From contig NZ_JAFMYV010000004.1 of NCBI RefSeq assembly GCF_017353185.1, forward strand, positions 248,001 through 312,000: a stretch of DNA of 64,000 nt, in the 5' to 3' direction. A program made the translations under genes and the position numbers. This document shows positions 62,708 to 64,000 of the stretch, piece by piece. Source of the DNA: Fibrella rubiginis. Lineage in GTDB: Bacteria > Bacteroidota > Bacteroidia > Cytophagales > Spirosomataceae. The stretch's first letter is position 1, and each line of letters starts with the position of its first letter. The notes beneath the pieces are model-generated. The model saw nothing but the letters and a program-made list of their open reading frames with translations, was not told the DNA's origin and did not search any database.

Positions 62708-63009
62708 AGCGTTGACAGTTTAGGGTAAGGAACTGACTACCACAGAATATACCGGCGAGCAGGCCAATCAACGGGCGGTACACGAGGCACGCTCGCAGCT
62801 ATCTGATTTCAGGTAAAGGGTGGCTTAACTCTGCTTTTCCCATAAATTTTGTTGAATAAAGCACATTTGACTAAAAAATTTGAATTAATGAACTGTTTAT
62901 CAGCCATATACATACGATAAAAATAGCCAGCTAAGCCATCCGCCGTGTTTGCTGTTTGGTCTAGTTCATTCTTATAAGATGAAGGGAGATTGTAGTGTAG
63001 CTAGGCGCT
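62708..63009. other. AT-rich intergenic region upstream of susC
   Basis: About 300 bp between the susC start and the 63.0-kb hairpin. The part 62820-62990 is rich in A and T and probably contains the susC promoter. I found no gene and no unambiguous promoter or operator motif. Confidence 0.5.
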
Positions 63010-63190
63010 TTGGTGGCTTCGCGCTACGGGCCCTTCGACAAGCTCAGGGTGACAGGGCACTAAAACAATCATCCTAAGTTGATTCAACGTCCCTGTCACC
63101 CTGAGCTTGTCGAAGGGCCCGTATCGCGAAGCCATCAACAGCGCGAAGCCATCAACAGCGCGAAGCCACCAACAGCGCGAAGCCACCACA
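63008..63190. repeat. Composite hairpin with core element and 17-bp direct repeats
   Basis: The core 63028-63120 is a 92/93 match to 52851-52943, loop included. It is preceded by GGTGGCTTCGCGC and followed by three tandem 17-bp units beginning GCGAAGCCA (63126-63142, 63143-63159, 63160-63176) and a partial fourth. It lies between the divergent susC and tatD-like genes. Confidence 0.93.
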
Positions 63191-63257
63191 ACCTTCATTC
63201 ATTTTATAAACAGGCTCCTCAGCCCGACCTTACCGGGCATTGCCGTTTCTTTGCAGC

Positions 63258-64000
63258 ATGTTAACCTTCATCGACACACACGCCCACGCTTACGACGATA
63301 AATTTGAGGCCGACAAACTCACCGACGGCCAACCCCACGGTACCCGCGACGACATGCTACAGCGGGCCTTCGCGGCGGGTGTTTCGGAAATCTGGATGCC
63401 CAACTGCGCCGCCGACACCATACCCGGCATGATGGCCCTCGCCACGCAATACCCCGACCGCTGCCGACCCATGATGGGCCTCCACCCCACCTACGTGAAC
63501 GAAACCGTTGACTCGGAACTGGCTGAGGTAGAAAAACAGCTAAACGCGCATCCGTTTCTGGCCGTGGGCGAAATCGGGCTGGATTTTTACTGGGACATGA
63601 CCTTCGTCGATCAGCAGTTTATGGCCTTCGAAACGCAGTTACGCTGGGCCGCTGAACGGGGCATGTTCGTCTCGCTCCACACCCGCTCCGGCCACGACCG
63701 CAACGCCATGATGGAAGCCGCTGATCTAATTCAGAAATTAGCCTTGCCAGCCCCAAAAAGTGGCATACGGGGCATCTTTCACTGTTTTGTCGGCACCCTC
63801 GACGAAGCCCGCCGCGCCATCGACATGGGCTTTATGCTCGGCATCGGCGGGGTAGCTACTTATAAAAACGGTGGCCTCGACAAGGTCATTCCCCACATCG
63901 GCCTCGATCATCTCGTACTCGAAACCGACGCTCCCTACCTCGCTCCCGTCCCTTTTCGCGGCAAACGCAACGAACCCGCCTACGTCCCCTACATCGCCGC
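63258..64000 (+). CDS. TatD-family metal-dependent hydrolase/DNase (partial, runs off window)
   Basis: The frame opens at ATG 63258 and is still open at the window end after about 247 codons. TatD features are FIDTHAHAYDDKF (first H-x-H metal motif), the GLHPTYV segment, FLAVGEIGLDFYWD (metal Glu), LHTRSGHD (metal His), IFHCFVGT and LETDAPYLAP (metal Asp), followed by the R-x-K-x-N-E-P signature. All expected ligands are visible. TatD proteins are cytoplasmic metal-dependent nucleases or hydrolases. Only the extreme C-terminus is missing. It is divergent from the susC gene across the 63.0-kb hairpin. Confidence 0.93.
   Translation, partial: MLTFIDTHAHAYDDKFEADKLTDGQPHGTRDDMLQRAFAAGVSEIWMPNCAADTIPGMMALATQYPDRCRPMMGLHPTYVNETVDSELAEVEKQLNAHPFLAVGEIGLDFYWDMTFVDQQFMAFETQLRWAAERGMFVSLHTRSGHDRNAMMEAADLIQKLALPAPKSGIRGIFHCFVGTLDEARRAIDMGFMLGIGGVATYKNGGLDKVIPHIGLDHLVLETDAPYLAPVPFRGKRNEPAYVPYIA

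Overview
The window looks like chromosomal DNA of a Bacteroidota bacterium of the Cytophagales, resembling the Spirosoma/Fibrella group. The grounds are four SusC/SusD pairs, lipoproteins with LxxC lipoboxes, a FecR/ECF-sigma pair beside an STN-type TonB receptor, GH109/GH125/GH76/GH29 enzymes, and rather GC-rich coding DNA with almost no Shine-Dalgarno signals. The genus is inference; no database was searched. I saw no tRNA, rRNA, CRISPR array, transposase or phage genes.

Layout. 1-7.6 kb: a SusC/SusD pair whose SusD frame has an in-frame TAG, a divergent LacI regulator, then a GHMP sugar kinase and a GH109-type oxidoreductase-like glycosidase. 7.9-19.1 kb: housekeeping and accessory genes (deacetylase-like protein, DedA, SDR, CBM9-like protein, M48 lipoprotein, ChrA-type transporter, 2OG oxygenase, histidine kinase, exported ADP-ribosylglycohydrolase, MOSC protein). 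19.2-24.5 kb: SusC/SusD plus a small lipoprotein. 25-30.7 kb: NIPSNAP protein, HAD phosphatase, alpha-E protein, PAS/GAF histidine kinase, EcsC. 30.8-47.2 kb: a probable alpha-mannan utilisation locus on the minus strand. Its order is ECF sigma, FecR anti-sigma, SusC with STN domain, SusD, SusE-like, GH76 endo-mannanase, GH125 exo-mannosidase, FG-GAP/UnbV lipoprotein, GH29 fucosidase. 47.4-56.6 kb: membrane patatin, membrane protein, ruvC, a flippase-like protein, TauE, a flavin-binding stress protein and a GT2-deacetylase-GT2 operon. 56.9-62.7 kb: FAS1 lipoprotein and a fourth SusC/SusD pair. The window ends inside a TatD-like nuclease gene.

The most unusual feature is a family of about twenty long, mostly near-perfect hairpins, usually placed exactly between a stop codon and the next start codon. 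Their outer stems are strings of degenerate 7-nt words (GATTNNN, AATGWAC, AGTTTTN, GGTTTAG and others). The stems usually lead into a GGCTTACGC / GGCTTCGCG-like motif, and several then enclose a dispersed inverted repeat with the arm CCCTTCGACAGGCTCAGGG. Arms match at up to 50/50, 48/48 or 86/87 positions within a locus, while the words differ from locus to locus. These elements occupy nearly every gene junction of the mannan operon. They overlap stop and start codons, appear to encode a signal peptide and a sigma-factor tail, and one lies in frame inside a coding region with a 9-nt unit. I regard this as the candidate undescribed system. No promoter matching the Bacteroidota consensus could be called with confidence.
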